DNA from: MWCO01 sp964488865
Lineage (GTDB): Bacteria; Myxococcota_A; Polyangia; Polyangiales; Polyangiaceae
Direction: 5' to 3'
Assembly (NCBI GenBank): GCA_964488865.1
Contig: CAZAWR010000038.1
Span: 1-64,000, forward strand
Length of the DNA stretch: 64,000 nucleotides
The translations under genes and the position numbers were made by a program. Below are positions 40,675 to 48,961 of this stretch, one piece after another. Within the stretch, counting starts at the first letter, position 1, and every line of letters begins with the position of its first letter. The notes under the pieces are model-generated. The model was not told where the DNA came from. It worked only from the letters and a program-made list of their open reading frames with translations, and made no database searches.

Positions 40675-42510
40675 CTATCGTCGCGAGATTCGCGTCCAGA
40701 TCGACGATGCCACGAACAGCAAGCTCATGACCCCAGCCCCGCCGAGGCAAGCCACGGCCAGGGACGAGTCGCCCGCGAGGTGCAGTTGCAGGGCCGAGAT
40801 GCCGAACGCGATCCCTGACAGGGCGTACACGACCTGCCGAGAGGCAGCGTAGACGAGGCGAGCGCCCTCGCGCACGTCGCGCACCTTGACCTCGAGCTCG
40901 CCACGAACGGCCTTGGACAGGTACTTGTGAAGGTCCTCGGGCAACGTGACCGCCCGCATGACCATGTCCTTGGCAGCTTCCACCGCGATCTGCGCCCAGT
41001 CCCGGTTGCCTAAGACGAACTCCTTGAGGTACGGGCGAACCACGTCCATCGGGTTCATGTTCGGGTCGAGATGAGTGCACACCCCCGTGAGCAGGATGAG
41101 GGTTCGTTCGAGCAACACCCAGTCTTGCGGCACCTGAAAGGTACCCGACAGCTCCTTCATGCCGATGTTCATCCGGCGCAGGTCGAGCAGGTTCTCGAAG
41201 CCCCGCTGGGGGTCGACCTTGATGTCCTTGAGGTTGAAGCTCTCGAGCTTGATCTCCTCCTGGAAGCGATCGTGCAGGTACTCGATGACCTTCTCGCTCA
41301 CCTCGGCGTCGGACCGCTTGGAGATGAACCCCATCTTGCGCATCGACTTGATGAGACGATCCGTGTCTCGTCGCAACGCTGCTTCGAGGAACTCGGGTAT
41401 CCCTTCCCTCATGTCTCGCGACAGCTCCGCGACCGCGCCAAAGTCCAGCAAGATGAGCCGCCCCGACCGCGTAACCAGCATGTTCCCAGGGTGCGGATCG
41501 GCGTGGTACACGCCGTCGACGAAGATCATCTGGCAGTAGGTTCGCACCACTCGACGAGCGAGCTCGCTCCGATCGATGCCAGCCTTCTCGAGCTTGGCCA
41601 GGTCTCCGATCTTAATGCCGTCCAGGAAGGTGGTGGTCAGCACCCGCCCCGTGGAAAGCTCGCGGATCACCTTCGGAAAGCCCACCTTGTCGTCGTGCGC
41701 GAAGTGCGCGGAGATGAGCTCGATGTTGTTCGCCTCCCCGTCGAAGTCGAGCTCCCGTCCGATCATCTCGCGGATCTGCTGGTAGCTGACGTCGAGCCCC
41801 TGGATGGGGAAGAAGAAGCTGACGATCTGCATGATGCGACGGATCGTCGTGAGGTCGAGGCGGCAGACCTCGTCGATGTCTTTGTGCTGTACCTTGACGG
41901 CCACGTGGGTGCCGTCTTTGAGGTAGGCCTCGTGGACTTGCCCCAGGCTGGCGCTTGCGATGGGGCGGCGCTCGAAGCGCTCGAAGACCTCATCGACGGG
42001 TTTGCCGAACTCGATTTGGATGCGCTCGGCGATCTGGTCGAAGGGGCGAGGCGGGACGCTGTCCTGGAGGCGCTCGAGCCCCGCGCGGAAGGCCTCCGGG
42101 AGGAAATTGGCCATGATGCTGAGCAACTGGCCGACCTTGATGAACAGCCCCTGCAGGGCGACGATGGTGCGCTCGACACGCCTGGCGTTGAGCGGATGGG
42201 CAGCTTCCAAGCGCTGCATCATCCAGGTAGGTCCCATGAGCTTGCCGCCAAGGGTGATCCACAGATAGCTAAAGCAGACCTGGAAGGTCGTCAGGTAGGC
42301 GCGAATGAAGCGGTAGCTCCGAACGCGGGTGCTCGAGATCTCCAACGGCTGCGCCGGCACGGCGGCAGAGGAGGGGCGCTCAGGCAAAGGAAGGGGCGGG
42401 GGGGCCAAGCCCTGGATCGTGCGCACGCGCGAGTCCTCCTGACCAGCAGGGTCGACAAGACCGACGGAGGATGGCTTCTCGGAAACGGGTGCCGGTTCGG
42501 CGGGTTGCAC
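40675..42510 (-). CDS. UbiB/ABC1-family atypical protein kinase
   Basis: 611 residues if GTG 42510 is used; the open frame reaches 42726 and ATG 42600 is possible, but residues before ~110 look like low-similarity linker. Family motifs: LFIKVGQLLSIMANFLPEAF (KxGQ), IASASLGQVHEAYL (the Ala-rich replacement of the Gly loop), HVAVKVQHKDIDE (Lys), GRELDFDGEANNIE (ExD), YHADPHPGNMLV and LILLDFGAVAEL. The C-terminus has two transmembrane segments (VVYALSGIAFGISALQLHL, SLAVACLGGAGVMSLLFVAS). Such proteins work with membrane-embedded quinone or lipid pathways; the target here is unknown. Divergent from the lipoprotein at 42653. Confidence 0.92.
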   Translation of the reverse strand: MQPAEPAPVSEKPSSVGLVDPAGQEDSRVRTIQGLAPPPLPLPERPSSAAVPAQPLEISSTRVRSYRFIRAYLTTFQVCFSYLWITLGGKLMGPTWMMQRLEAAHPLNARRVERTIVALQGLFIKVGQLLSIMANFLPEAFRAGLERLQDSVPPRPFDQIAERIQIEFGKPVDEVFERFERRPIASASLGQVHEAYLKDGTHVAVKVQHKDIDEVCRLDLTTIRRIMQIVSFFFPIQGLDVSYQQIREMIGRELDFDGEANNIELISAHFAHDDKVGFPKVIRELSTGRVLTTTFLDGIKIGDLAKLEKAGIDRSELARRVVRTYCQMIFVDGVYHADPHPGNMLVTRSGRLILLDFGAVAELSRDMREGIPEFLEAALRRDTDRLIKSMRKMGFISKRSDAEVSEKVIEYLHDRFQEEIKLESFNLKDIKVDPQRGFENLLDLRRMNIGMKELSGTFQVPQDWVLLERTLILLTGVCTHLDPNMNPMDVVRPYLKEFVLGNRDWAQIAVEAAKDMVMRAVTLPEDLHKYLSKAVRGELEVKVRDVREGARLVYAASRQVVYALSGIAFGISALQLHLAGDSSLAVACLGGAGVMSLLFVASSIWTRISRR

Positions 42511-42652
42511 GCGGGGAGCGTAGCACGGGGGCCCGATGGCCTGTGGGCCGTCGCTTGCTCCACAGTGCTTCCGACTCTCAGCCCAGTCGTCTCCATCCAT
42601 ACGCCAAAGCCCCGGCAATGAATGGCTGTCCGCCTTCCCTCGTCGAATCCCC

Positions 42653-43441
42653 ATGCGTCGAGCCCCAGCCCTGGCACTGGCCTGCCTTTCGGTCGCCTGC
42701 TCCGCCGAGTACCAGACGCCTCGCACGCCCGAGGCGGGACGTGCCCACGTTCGCGTGCTCAGCTACAACGTCAACTACGGGATCGCTGGCGACGAGCCGA
42801 CCGTGGAGGCAATCCGAAGTGCCGAGGCCGACATCGCGTTCCTGCAAGAGACGACCCCCGAATGGGAGCAAGCTCTCCGACCCGCCTTCGAGGGGTCCTA
42901 TCCGCACATGGAGTTCCGCCATTGCTGCGTGGCGGGCGGGCTTGCCGTCCTCTCACGGTATCCCTTCGCCGAGGAAGCCTATGTCGACCCGCCCGCCGGA
43001 GGATGGTTCCCGGGCTGGGTCGTCACGGTCGACAGCCCGTTCGGGAAGCTGCAAGTGCTGCAGGTCCACCTGCGCCCCCAGATCAGCGACGGCGGCAGTG
43101 TCGTCAGCGGCTACTTCGGAACCCCTCGGATCCGGGAATCCCAGATCAAGCACTACGCCAAGCATCTCGACCCGTCCTTGCCCACGTTGATCGTGGGGGA
43201 CTTCAACGAGGAGCCGGACGGCAGGGCCTTGACCTACCTGTCCGAGCTTGGCTACCGCTCCGCACTCCCCGCCTTCGCGGGGTCGGAGCCCACGTGGCGA
43301 TGGCCCACCAGCCTCTTCACCCTACGCCAGCAACTGGACCATATCGTCGTCGACCCGAAAATCGAGGTGCTCGATGCGCGGGTCTTCGAGCAGGGACGCT
43401 CCGACCACCTGCCCGTTGTCGCGGTGGTCCAGTTGCGCTGA
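42653..43441 (+). CDS. Endonuclease/exonuclease/phosphatase (EEP)-family lipoprotein
   Basis: 262 residues from ATG 42653, giving a lipoprotein signal (RRAPALALACLSVACSAEYQ, lipobox SVAC). The body is a compact EEP fold: RVLSYNVNYGIAGDEPT (metal Asn), ADIAFLQETTPEWEQALRPA (catalytic Glu in LQE), GGLAVLSRYPF, QVLQVHLRPQIS (His), TLIVGDFNEEPDG (DFN), QQLDHIVVDPKIEVLDARVF (DH), QGRSDHLPVVAVVQLR (SDH). All EEP catalytic motifs are present, so a metal-dependent phosphodiesterase is likely. Lipid-anchored outside the cytoplasm, its substrate may be a phospholipid or extracellular nucleic acid. The next gene follows after 45 bases. Confidence 0.9.
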   Translation: MRRAPALALACLSVACSAEYQTPRTPEAGRAHVRVLSYNVNYGIAGDEPTVEAIRSAEADIAFLQETTPEWEQALRPAFEGSYPHMEFRHCCVAGGLAVLSRYPFAEEAYVDPPAGGWFPGWVVTVDSPFGKLQVLQVHLRPQISDGGSVVSGYFGTPRIRESQIKHYAKHLDPSLPTLIVGDFNEEPDGRALTYLSELGYRSALPAFAGSEPTWRWPTSLFTLRQQLDHIVVDPKIEVLDARVFEQGRSDHLPVVAVVQLR

Positions 43442-43486
43442 GACCAGTCCACTCGCCGGCCGTCAAGATGCCGCTATGATGAGCGC

Positions 43487-44383
43487 ATGAAGTCTTCATC
43501 CGTCGCCTGGGTCGCCCTGGCTGCAACTCTCGTGAGCTGCAGACCCGCGGCCAAGCGAGCAGAGTTCGCCTCCGGCTTGCCCACCGTAGAGGCCTCGTCC
43601 CAGGAGAAGAGCATCGAACGCGAGATGTTCGACCGCCTCAACGTCGACCGGAAGCAGCGCGGGCTGCCGCCTCTTTCGTACGACGATCGACTTGCCGAGA
43701 TCGCACGTTTTCATTCTCAGGACATGCGGGACGCGGGGTTCTTCGGCCATGACTCGCCAACGACCGGGTCGCCGCAGGACCGCATCGACAAGGCCGGCTA
43801 CCTGGCCGCGGAGTCCAGGGAGAACGTGGCCTTGGCCCCCGACGTGACCACAGCCCAGGACCAGCTCATCGCGAGCCCGGGACACTACGCGAACATCGTC
43901 GCCACCACCGTCACGCATGTTGGAATCGGGGTCGTGCGGGACAAGGAGATTCCAGGCCAGGTGCGGGGCTACTACTTCACCCAGTTGTTCGCCAAGCCGG
44001 TGGCGACGATGACGCCGGAACAAGCGCGGGAGGTGGTGCTGGGCAAGGTGGCACAATCGCGGAAGAAGGCGGGGCTGATGCCGCTCCCGATGAACCCGAT
44101 CCTCGAGAAGTTCGCGAAGGAACACGTGGGACGCGTCGACGCGCGGGCGCCGGGACGCACGCTCGGGGAGATCGGCGAGAGCGCGGTGAAGATGCTGAGC
44201 AAGGAGCGCGGGCTGAACCTCCGGTCGGTGGAAGCCGGCGCGCAGGCGGCCTTGGGCGCCGACCTCTTTCGCCCGGAGGACATGCTCGACTCGAGCGTTC
44301 GCGCGATGGGGTTCGCGATCGCGACGGGCACGGACGAGCGAGGAAAGCCCGTGCTCACGATGCTGATGCTGGTGGGGCGATGA
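43487..44383 (+). CDS. CAP/SCP-domain (YkwD-like) lipoprotein
   Basis: 298 residues. Signal peptide VAWVALAATLVSCRPAA with lipobox (LVSC). The CAP domain occupies ~45-170: EREMFDRLNVDRKQRGLPPL, SYDDRLAEIARFHSQDMRDA (His), FFGHDSPTTGSPQDRIDKAG (H-D-S), ENVALAPDVTTAQDQLIASP, GHYANIVATTVTHVGIGVV (GH..N). These are the metal-binding and core motifs of bacterial CAP proteins. A C-terminal domain (~180-298) of unknown fold follows. Lipid-anchored, with an unknown envelope target. It converges on pilQ, with inverted-repeat element copy B between them. Confidence 0.92.
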   Translation: MKSSSVAWVALAATLVSCRPAAKRAEFASGLPTVEASSQEKSIEREMFDRLNVDRKQRGLPPLSYDDRLAEIARFHSQDMRDAGFFGHDSPTTGSPQDRIDKAGYLAAESRENVALAPDVTTAQDQLIASPGHYANIVATTVTHVGIGVVRDKEIPGQVRGYYFTQLFAKPVATMTPEQAREVVLGKVAQSRKKAGLMPLPMNPILEKFAKEHVGRVDARAPGRTLGEIGESAVKMLSKERGLNLRSVEAGAQAALGADLFRPEDMLDSSVRAMGFAIATGTDERGKPVLTMLMLVGR

Positions 44384-44391
44384 GGGGAGCC

Positions 44392-44548
44392 TAGACCCAA
44401 ATCAAGCACGGCTCGAAGAACGTGCTTGGGTCTTGCGGCCATCCGAGCCGAAGGCGAGGCGTTTTGGGGTGAGCCGCGATGAGCGCGGCGAGGGGGCTTT
44501 GCGAAAGCCCCCTTGGAAAAACACCGCGAAGCGCTTGATTTGGGTCTA
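44392..44548. mobile_element. Copy B of the ~160-bp terminal-inverted-repeat element; overlaps the pilQ stop
   Basis: Perfect 16-bp terminal inverted repeats: TAGACCCAAATCAAGC at 44392-44407 and its complement at 44533-44548. The first three bases of the right repeat, read on the minus strand (TAG, 44548-44546), are the stop codon of pilQ. The core shares 44448-44514 with copy A and has the perfect hairpin GGGGGCTTT-GCG-AAAGCCCCC (44492-44512), which could terminate both the CAP gene and pilQ. The left end also folds on itself (44394-44433). No clear target-site duplication. Confidence 0.8.
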
Positions 44549-46858
44549 TCGGCCGAGCGCTTCGGCCCGGTTCACGATGCGGGGCGTGATGAAGATGACG
44601 AGCTCGCTCCGGGCATCGCTCGCGCGGCGCCGCTGGAAGAGGAGCCCGATCAGGGGGATGTCCCCGAAGAACGGCACTTGGTCGAGGTTTCGGCCGGTGT
44701 TGCGCGTGAAGATGCCACCGATGACCGCCGTGTGGCCGTCCATGACGAGCAAGTCCGTCTCTGCTTCGCGCTTGAGGATGGTGGGATCGCCGCGGGCCGA
44801 GGTCTGGGTGAAGTCGGGCTCGTCCCGGTTGACCTTTACGCGCATCGACACGCTGCCATCGGCGGTCACATGCGGACGGACGAGGAGCTGCAGCTTCGCT
44901 TCACGGAAGGTGGTCTGAACACCCATGGCGCTGACCTGAGAGAACGGGATCAACGTGCCCTGGCTGATGTTCGCTTCGTGGTTGTCGAGGGTGAGGATGC
45001 GCGGGCTGGAGATGATGCGAACCATGCCGCTGGTCTCTGCAGCTGAGAGGCGCAGGGCGAGGTTGACCGTGTTGTTGATGTGGCCGAAGGTTAGACCAAC
45101 CGCACCGCCGGACCCGGTGCCGACAGTGGCGGGCAGATTAACCGCGAAGTTTGGGTTCTGAACACGGCTGCTAAAGGGAGACAAGCCCGCAGTAGGCGTC
45201 TCGCCGTCGGATGCGCCACCCGCCATGCCGACGCTCGACGGGAACGCGAGACCGGTCGGGTTGCCCGTGGCGGAGGAGAACGAGGCGTCACCGCCCCACT
45301 GGACACCGATGTCTCGCATGTAGCGGCTCGTGGCTTCCACGATTCGCGCTTCCACGAGGACTTGCGGGGTCTGCGTGTCCAGGGATCGGATGAGCTCCTC
45401 GACCTGGTTCAGGTTGCCCGGTACGTCGCGCGCGATGAGCATGTTGGTGCGGTCGTCGACCGCAATGGATCCACGGGGGGAAAGCAGGTCCTTGGCGCGT
45501 GCCTGGACGTCGCCTGCCGAGGCATAGGACACCGGAATGAGCCGCGTCTCCACGGGTGTGAGCTCGTACTCCTGCTTGCGCCGAGCGATGGCCATCTCGC
45601 GTTCCTTTTCAAGGTCCGCGAGGGGAGCGACCCGGATCACATTGGCCTCCTGGGTCATGCCCAGAGACTTGGCTTGAAGAACCACGTCGAGAGCTCGGTC
45701 CCAGGGAACGTTTCGCATGCGGATCGTCACGCTTCCGCTGACGTTATCCGCGGTGATGATGTTGACGCGGCCGACGTCGGCGAGGAGCCGCAGGACGTTG
45801 TGGATGTCTGCATCCTTGAGGTCGAGGTCGATGCGACGTCCCCGGTAGGCGCGGTTGCGTGTCTGACCGAGTGTGGCCTGCGGGAGGAACGCACCGGCTT
45901 CGGCCTCTTCGGCTTCCGTCTCCTCGTACGCATCCAGGTCCTGGCTCCCGCGCACCACAGGGACACCAGTGATCGCGGTCTCGCGGGCCACCGTTCGGGT
46001 CTTGCGCGCCGCGCCTCCATCCGCACCGACCCCGGTCAATGACGACGGCAGGTCGCCCGGCAGAGCGAACGTCCAGATCAGCTGATCTCCTTCGAGGTTG
46101 ATGGCCCCCACGGCGCTATCGGTCCGCTCGACGTCGATGATCACCCCGCCTTGCGCTTGTCGGGATCGGTACGTGGAAATGGAACGGATGAGCCCTCCGA
46201 AGGCGGACACGTCGAGGGTTCGCTCGGTTCCGGGGTCAACGGTGGCTCCGCGCAGCACCAGCCGGGAGACTCCGGTGCGTGGCGAGCTTTGGGTGTAAGT
46301 CGGGCGCCCTGACAGGTGCAGGATGACGGAATCGGAACGCTCCGCGTTCTGGTAGCGGACGCGCTGGAGCCCCACGTTCTTGGGGGAAGGGGCGGGGGCG
46401 GGGGCGTCGGCGGATTCAGCGGCAGCGGCGGCGCGGGTTTCTTCAGCCGGTTGCAGCTCCACGACGAGCTGGTTTCCCTGGGACCTGACCCGATAGGACG
46501 CCTTTTCGAGGAGTTGGATGAAGAGGCGGGCGGTCTTGCCCGAAGCGGTGGCGTAGGGTTGAACGAGAACGCCGCCCACGACGCCGCTAGGGTCGGTCAC
46601 GGCCGGGACCGGCCCGACCACGTCGGCATGGGTGATGTCGACGATGAGTCGTTTCCCTCCTGTGGCCAGCTGGGCGTGAAATTGGGGAGGCGCGCTCGCC
46701 TCGACGATTACCCTGGTCTTGGTCCCATCTTGTTGGACCGCAACGCTTCGAACCTGATTCGGTGGGTCCTTGGCGAATGCCGTTGTCGCGGAAGACACGA
46801 CCAACGCGGCCACCAAAGCCCGCACAACGGTCCAGGACACTCCTCGAGAAAACCTCAT
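44546..46858 (-). CDS. pilQ: Type IV pilus secretin PilQ
   Basis: 770 residues with a signal peptide (VVRALVAALVVSSATTAFAK). Two AMIN-type beta domains (~30-130 and ~165-265) for peptidoglycan binding, then the STN/secretin-N module (YRGRRIDLDLKDADIHNVLR, LLADVGRVNIITADNVSGSV, NVPWDRALDVVLQAKSLGMT), the N1 domain (LIPVSYASAGDVQARAKDLL, SIAVDDRTNMLIARDVPGNL) and the beta-barrel secretin domain (VLVEARIVEATSRYMRDIGV, GMVRIISSPRILTLDNHEAN, LIPFSQVSAMGVQTTFREAK, GHTAVIGGIFTRNTGRNLDQ, VPFFGDIPLIGLLFQRRRAS). It forms the outer-membrane pore for the pilus used in twitching (S) motility. Its stop codon comes from the repeat element. pilP ends 223 bases upstream, more than in the rest of this operon. 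Confidence 0.97.
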   Translation of the reverse strand: MRFSRGVSWTVVRALVAALVVSSATTAFAKDPPNQVRSVAVQQDGTKTRVIVEASAPPQFHAQLATGGKRLIVDITHADVVGPVPAVTDPSGVVGGVLVQPYATASGKTARLFIQLLEKASYRVRSQGNQLVVELQPAEETRAAAAAESADAPAPAPSPKNVGLQRVRYQNAERSDSVILHLSGRPTYTQSSPRTGVSRLVLRGATVDPGTERTLDVSAFGGLIRSISTYRSRQAQGGVIIDVERTDSAVGAINLEGDQLIWTFALPGDLPSSLTGVGADGGAARKTRTVARETAITGVPVVRGSQDLDAYEETEAEEAEAGAFLPQATLGQTRNRAYRGRRIDLDLKDADIHNVLRLLADVGRVNIITADNVSGSVTIRMRNVPWDRALDVVLQAKSLGMTQEANVIRVAPLADLEKEREMAIARRKQEYELTPVETRLIPVSYASAGDVQARAKDLLSPRGSIAVDDRTNMLIARDVPGNLNQVEELIRSLDTQTPQVLVEARIVEATSRYMRDIGVQWGGDASFSSATGNPTGLAFPSSVGMAGGASDGETPTAGLSPFSSRVQNPNFAVNLPATVGTGSGGAVGLTFGHINNTVNLALRLSAAETSGMVRIISSPRILTLDNHEANISQGTLIPFSQVSAMGVQTTFREAKLQLLVRPHVTADGSVSMRVKVNRDEPDFTQTSARGDPTILKREAETDLLVMDGHTAVIGGIFTRNTGRNLDQVPFFGDIPLIGLLFQRRRASDARSELVIFITPRIVNRAEALGR

Positions 46859-47081
46859 CTTCGGCTCCCGTGCGACAGACCCCGCATTCTGCGGAGCCTA
46901 GGCCACAGCTACATGGCAATCGTATCCTCCCGCGCCTCAACGGACCAAATTCGTGGCAACGATGATTTGCGTGGGGATGCAAGGCGGCGTGTGCGGCATG
47001 CGAGATCGCGACACGAACTACAGGAGCAAAGGCTTGCCGGAGCGCGCCGCGCAGCGATGAGGAACGGAGCGTGGGGGGATG
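46859..47081. other. 223-bp spacer between pilP and pilQ
   Basis: Inside the otherwise tight pil operon. No gene and no clear hairpin or promoter was recognised on the minus strand. It may hold a pilQ-specific promoter, since secretin is needed in different amounts from PilMNOP; this is inference. Confidence 0.35.
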
Positions 47082-47696
47082 TCAGCGGCTGGCGGAGGCG
47101 GTGTCTTCCGGTCGAAGCAGGATGACGCGTGTTGCCGGAGGGACGTCTGTGTGAGCGGGGTCCTCACGAACGAGCACGACGTCTCCCTCGCGAATGCGGT
47201 CGACGCGCCAGTTGAGCTCGTAGCTTGCGCTGCCGGGCCCAGACCCCCGCACGAGCTCAGCCTTGCCGACGTACTGGCCCCGATGGATGATCCACCCGGT
47301 ACCCGTGGGGTCCACGAACATGGCGCGATGCTCCGCTCCTCCCGTGACGATGCCCACGAGCTTGAGTTCGTCCAAGGAGTAGCGGTCGAGCAGAACTTCC
47401 CGCTGGGTCCGGGCCGCCGTGGTGTTCTCTTGCTTGAACAACTTGGAGAACGACCGGAACGGGTCGCGCGAGAGGTCGGTCTCGACGAAGTCGTCCTCGC
47501 GAAACACGAGCTTGTCCTCTGCATCGGCACCCGCATCCACAGAGGCGGAGGCGGCTGCCACGGGTCCACGTCGAGGCGGTGGAGGCGGCGGCGTGTCCGT
47601 GAAGAGTTCGCCCTTCTTGTCATCGCCGCATCCCGTACCGACGATGAGCACGATGGCAGCCAGCAGAAGGAGCAGGGATCGCCAGGGTCGAGTCAT
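47082..47696 (-). CDS. pilP: Type IV pilus assembly lipoprotein PilP
   Basis: 204 residues from ATG 47696, overlapping the pilO stop (ATGA). The signal peptide SLLLLLAAIVLIVGTGCGDD has a lipobox (GTGC). A Pro-rich spacer leads to the PilP beta domain: ETDLSRDPFRSFSKLF (the 'RDPF' motif), YSLDELKLVGIVTGGAEHRA, MFVDPTGTGWIIHRGQYVGK, INWRV-type strand ELNWRVDRIREGDVVLVRED. PilP links the inner-membrane PilN/PilO ring to PilQ. Order and spacing fit a polycistronic pilMNOP unit. The protein ends PEDTASASR. Confidence 0.95.
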   Translation of the reverse strand: MTRPWRSLLLLLAAIVLIVGTGCGDDKKGELFTDTPPPPPPRRGPVAAASASVDAGADAEDKLVFREDDFVETDLSRDPFRSFSKLFKQENTTAARTQREVLLDRYSLDELKLVGIVTGGAEHRAMFVDPTGTGWIIHRGQYVGKAELVRGSGPGSASYELNWRVDRIREGDVVLVREDPAHTDVPPATRVILLRPEDTASASR

Positions 47697-48322
47697 TGCG
47701 TGTTCTTTCCGCCATCGGCGTTCGGCTGGGCTGCGGGAGCAGGCGCGAGCTGCGCAGGAAGGCTCCGGAAGGCAGTGGCGAGGCAGTCGACATCGACCAC
47801 GATGTCCTCGTTGGTGAGGGTGGGCTTGCCGAGCTCGATGTCCTCGATGTTGATGATGCGGTCGAGCTGCCCGACACCGTAGAAGAACTTCGCGATCTGG
47901 TGGAAGCGTCCGGTGAGCTTCAACCGCATGGGGACCTTCGCGTAGAACTCCTGCGAGGATTCCTCCATCGGGGACCACGCCACGAGGTTCACTCCCGACA
48001 CGTTGGCCACCCCCTGAATGGAGGAAAGGAACGCCGGATAGGAAGCGGTCTCGGGCAGCACCTTGTTGAACTCCCGCTGGCGCTGCTGGCGGTCGTTGAG
48101 CTCCGCCAAGTCCTGGTGATAGGCGAACTCGATCTTCCGCGCGTCAGCGAGCTTCCCGCGCAGCGCGCCCTCCTGGGACTTGGCACTGCGAATGGCGCTC
48201 GAAACGTCGCTGTAGAAGATGATGAAGTAGGCGATCGACACAAGCACGACAAAGCCGATACCGATGCCGACCTTGGCGAAAGTTGGGATGCGAGACAAAG
48301 CAGACGGTTTTGCGACGGCCAT
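47693..48322 (-). CDS. pilO: Type IV pilus alignment protein PilO
   Basis: 209 residues. A single N-terminal transmembrane segment (FAKVGIGIGFVVLVSIAYFI) is followed by a coiled coil (~40-90) and a ferredoxin-like fold: VLPETASYPAFLSSIQGVAN, VSGVNLVAWSPMEESSQEFY, AKVPMRLKLTGRFHQIAKFF, IINIEDIELGKPTLTNEDIV. It pairs with PilN to form the inner-membrane alignment complex. An Ala/Pro-rich tail follows. It starts 4 bases after the pilN stop and overlaps pilP by 4, so the genes are likely co-translated. Confidence 0.94.
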   Translation of the reverse strand: MAVAKPSALSRIPTFAKVGIGIGFVVLVSIAYFIIFYSDVSSAIRSAKSQEGALRGKLADARKIEFAYHQDLAELNDRQQRQREFNKVLPETASYPAFLSSIQGVANVSGVNLVAWSPMEESSQEFYAKVPMRLKLTGRFHQIAKFFYGVGQLDRIINIEDIELGKPTLTNEDIVVDVDCLATAFRSLPAQLAPAPAAQPNADGGKNTQ

Positions 48323-48325
48323 GGC

Positions 48326-48961
48326 TCAATACCTCGCCTTCGCCTGGAGTTGGAACCTGACCACGTTGAGCTTCGACTCCCCATCAATCTCCTGCTTGGC
48401 GGGCAGCAGGACCACGTCCTGGAAGTACTTGGAGAGCGACAGCCTGCGGGCAAGCTCGGACACGTCCTCGCCGTCGTGAGCGAAGCCCTCGAGCTTGACC
48501 ACACGCTGGTTCTCCTTGAACGACAGGACCCAGAGCCGGCGAGCGTCCCATGCCACGTTGTGGACGTCCTGAGGGTTGTCCTTCTTTTTCTGCATGAGCT
48601 CCTCGGCGGAGATCGTCGGACCGCGACCCACCGTCAGGATGCGGGACAGCTCCAAGAGCACCGCCGTGGGGCCCGATCGGGCCGTCTGCAGCTTGCCGAT
48701 GGCCTCCTCCCGAGCGCGAAGGACCTCGAGCTTCTTCTTGACCTCGGCGTGGTTCTGAACAGTCGATTCGATCTGGGCGATCTGGTTGGTGAGCTCGGCG
48801 TTGACTTGCTTTTGCTTGTCCAGCTCCTGCAGCTTCAGCTGGTGATAGAGACCGAGCACGACGACCTCGGCTGCGATCACCAGCATGACAGCCACGAGCC
48901 ACCCCTGTCCGGAGTCGCGCCTCGCCTCGCGTTTGTGCGGTAGCAGGTTGATCCGGATCAC
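48326..48961 (-). CDS. pilN: Type IV pilus alignment protein PilN
   Basis: 211 residues. The N-terminus MIRINLLPHKREARR is the conserved 'INLLP' peptide that binds PilM in the cytoplasm. A transmembrane segment (GWLVAVMLVIAAEVVVLGLY), a coiled coil (~45-95) and a ferredoxin-like periplasmic domain follow (GPTAVLLELSRILTVGRGPT, WDARRLWVLSFKENQRVVKL, EGFAHDGEDVSELARRLSLS, KYFQDVVLLPAKQEIDGESK). It forms heterodimers with PilO. Overlaps the pilM stop by 4 bases. Confidence 0.95.
   Translation of the reverse strand: MIRINLLPHKREARRDSGQGWLVAVMLVIAAEVVVLGLYHQLKLQELDKQKQVNAELTNQIAQIESTVQNHAEVKKKLEVLRAREEAIGKLQTARSGPTAVLLELSRILTVGRGPTISAEELMQKKKDNPQDVHNVAWDARRLWVLSFKENQRVVKLEGFAHDGEDVSELARRLSLSKYFQDVVLLPAKQEIDGESKLNVVRFQLQAKARY

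Noticed and set aside
41071..42621. A 516-residue plus-strand open frame
   Set aside because: Fully antisense to the UbiB-like gene, whose motifs are unmistakable.
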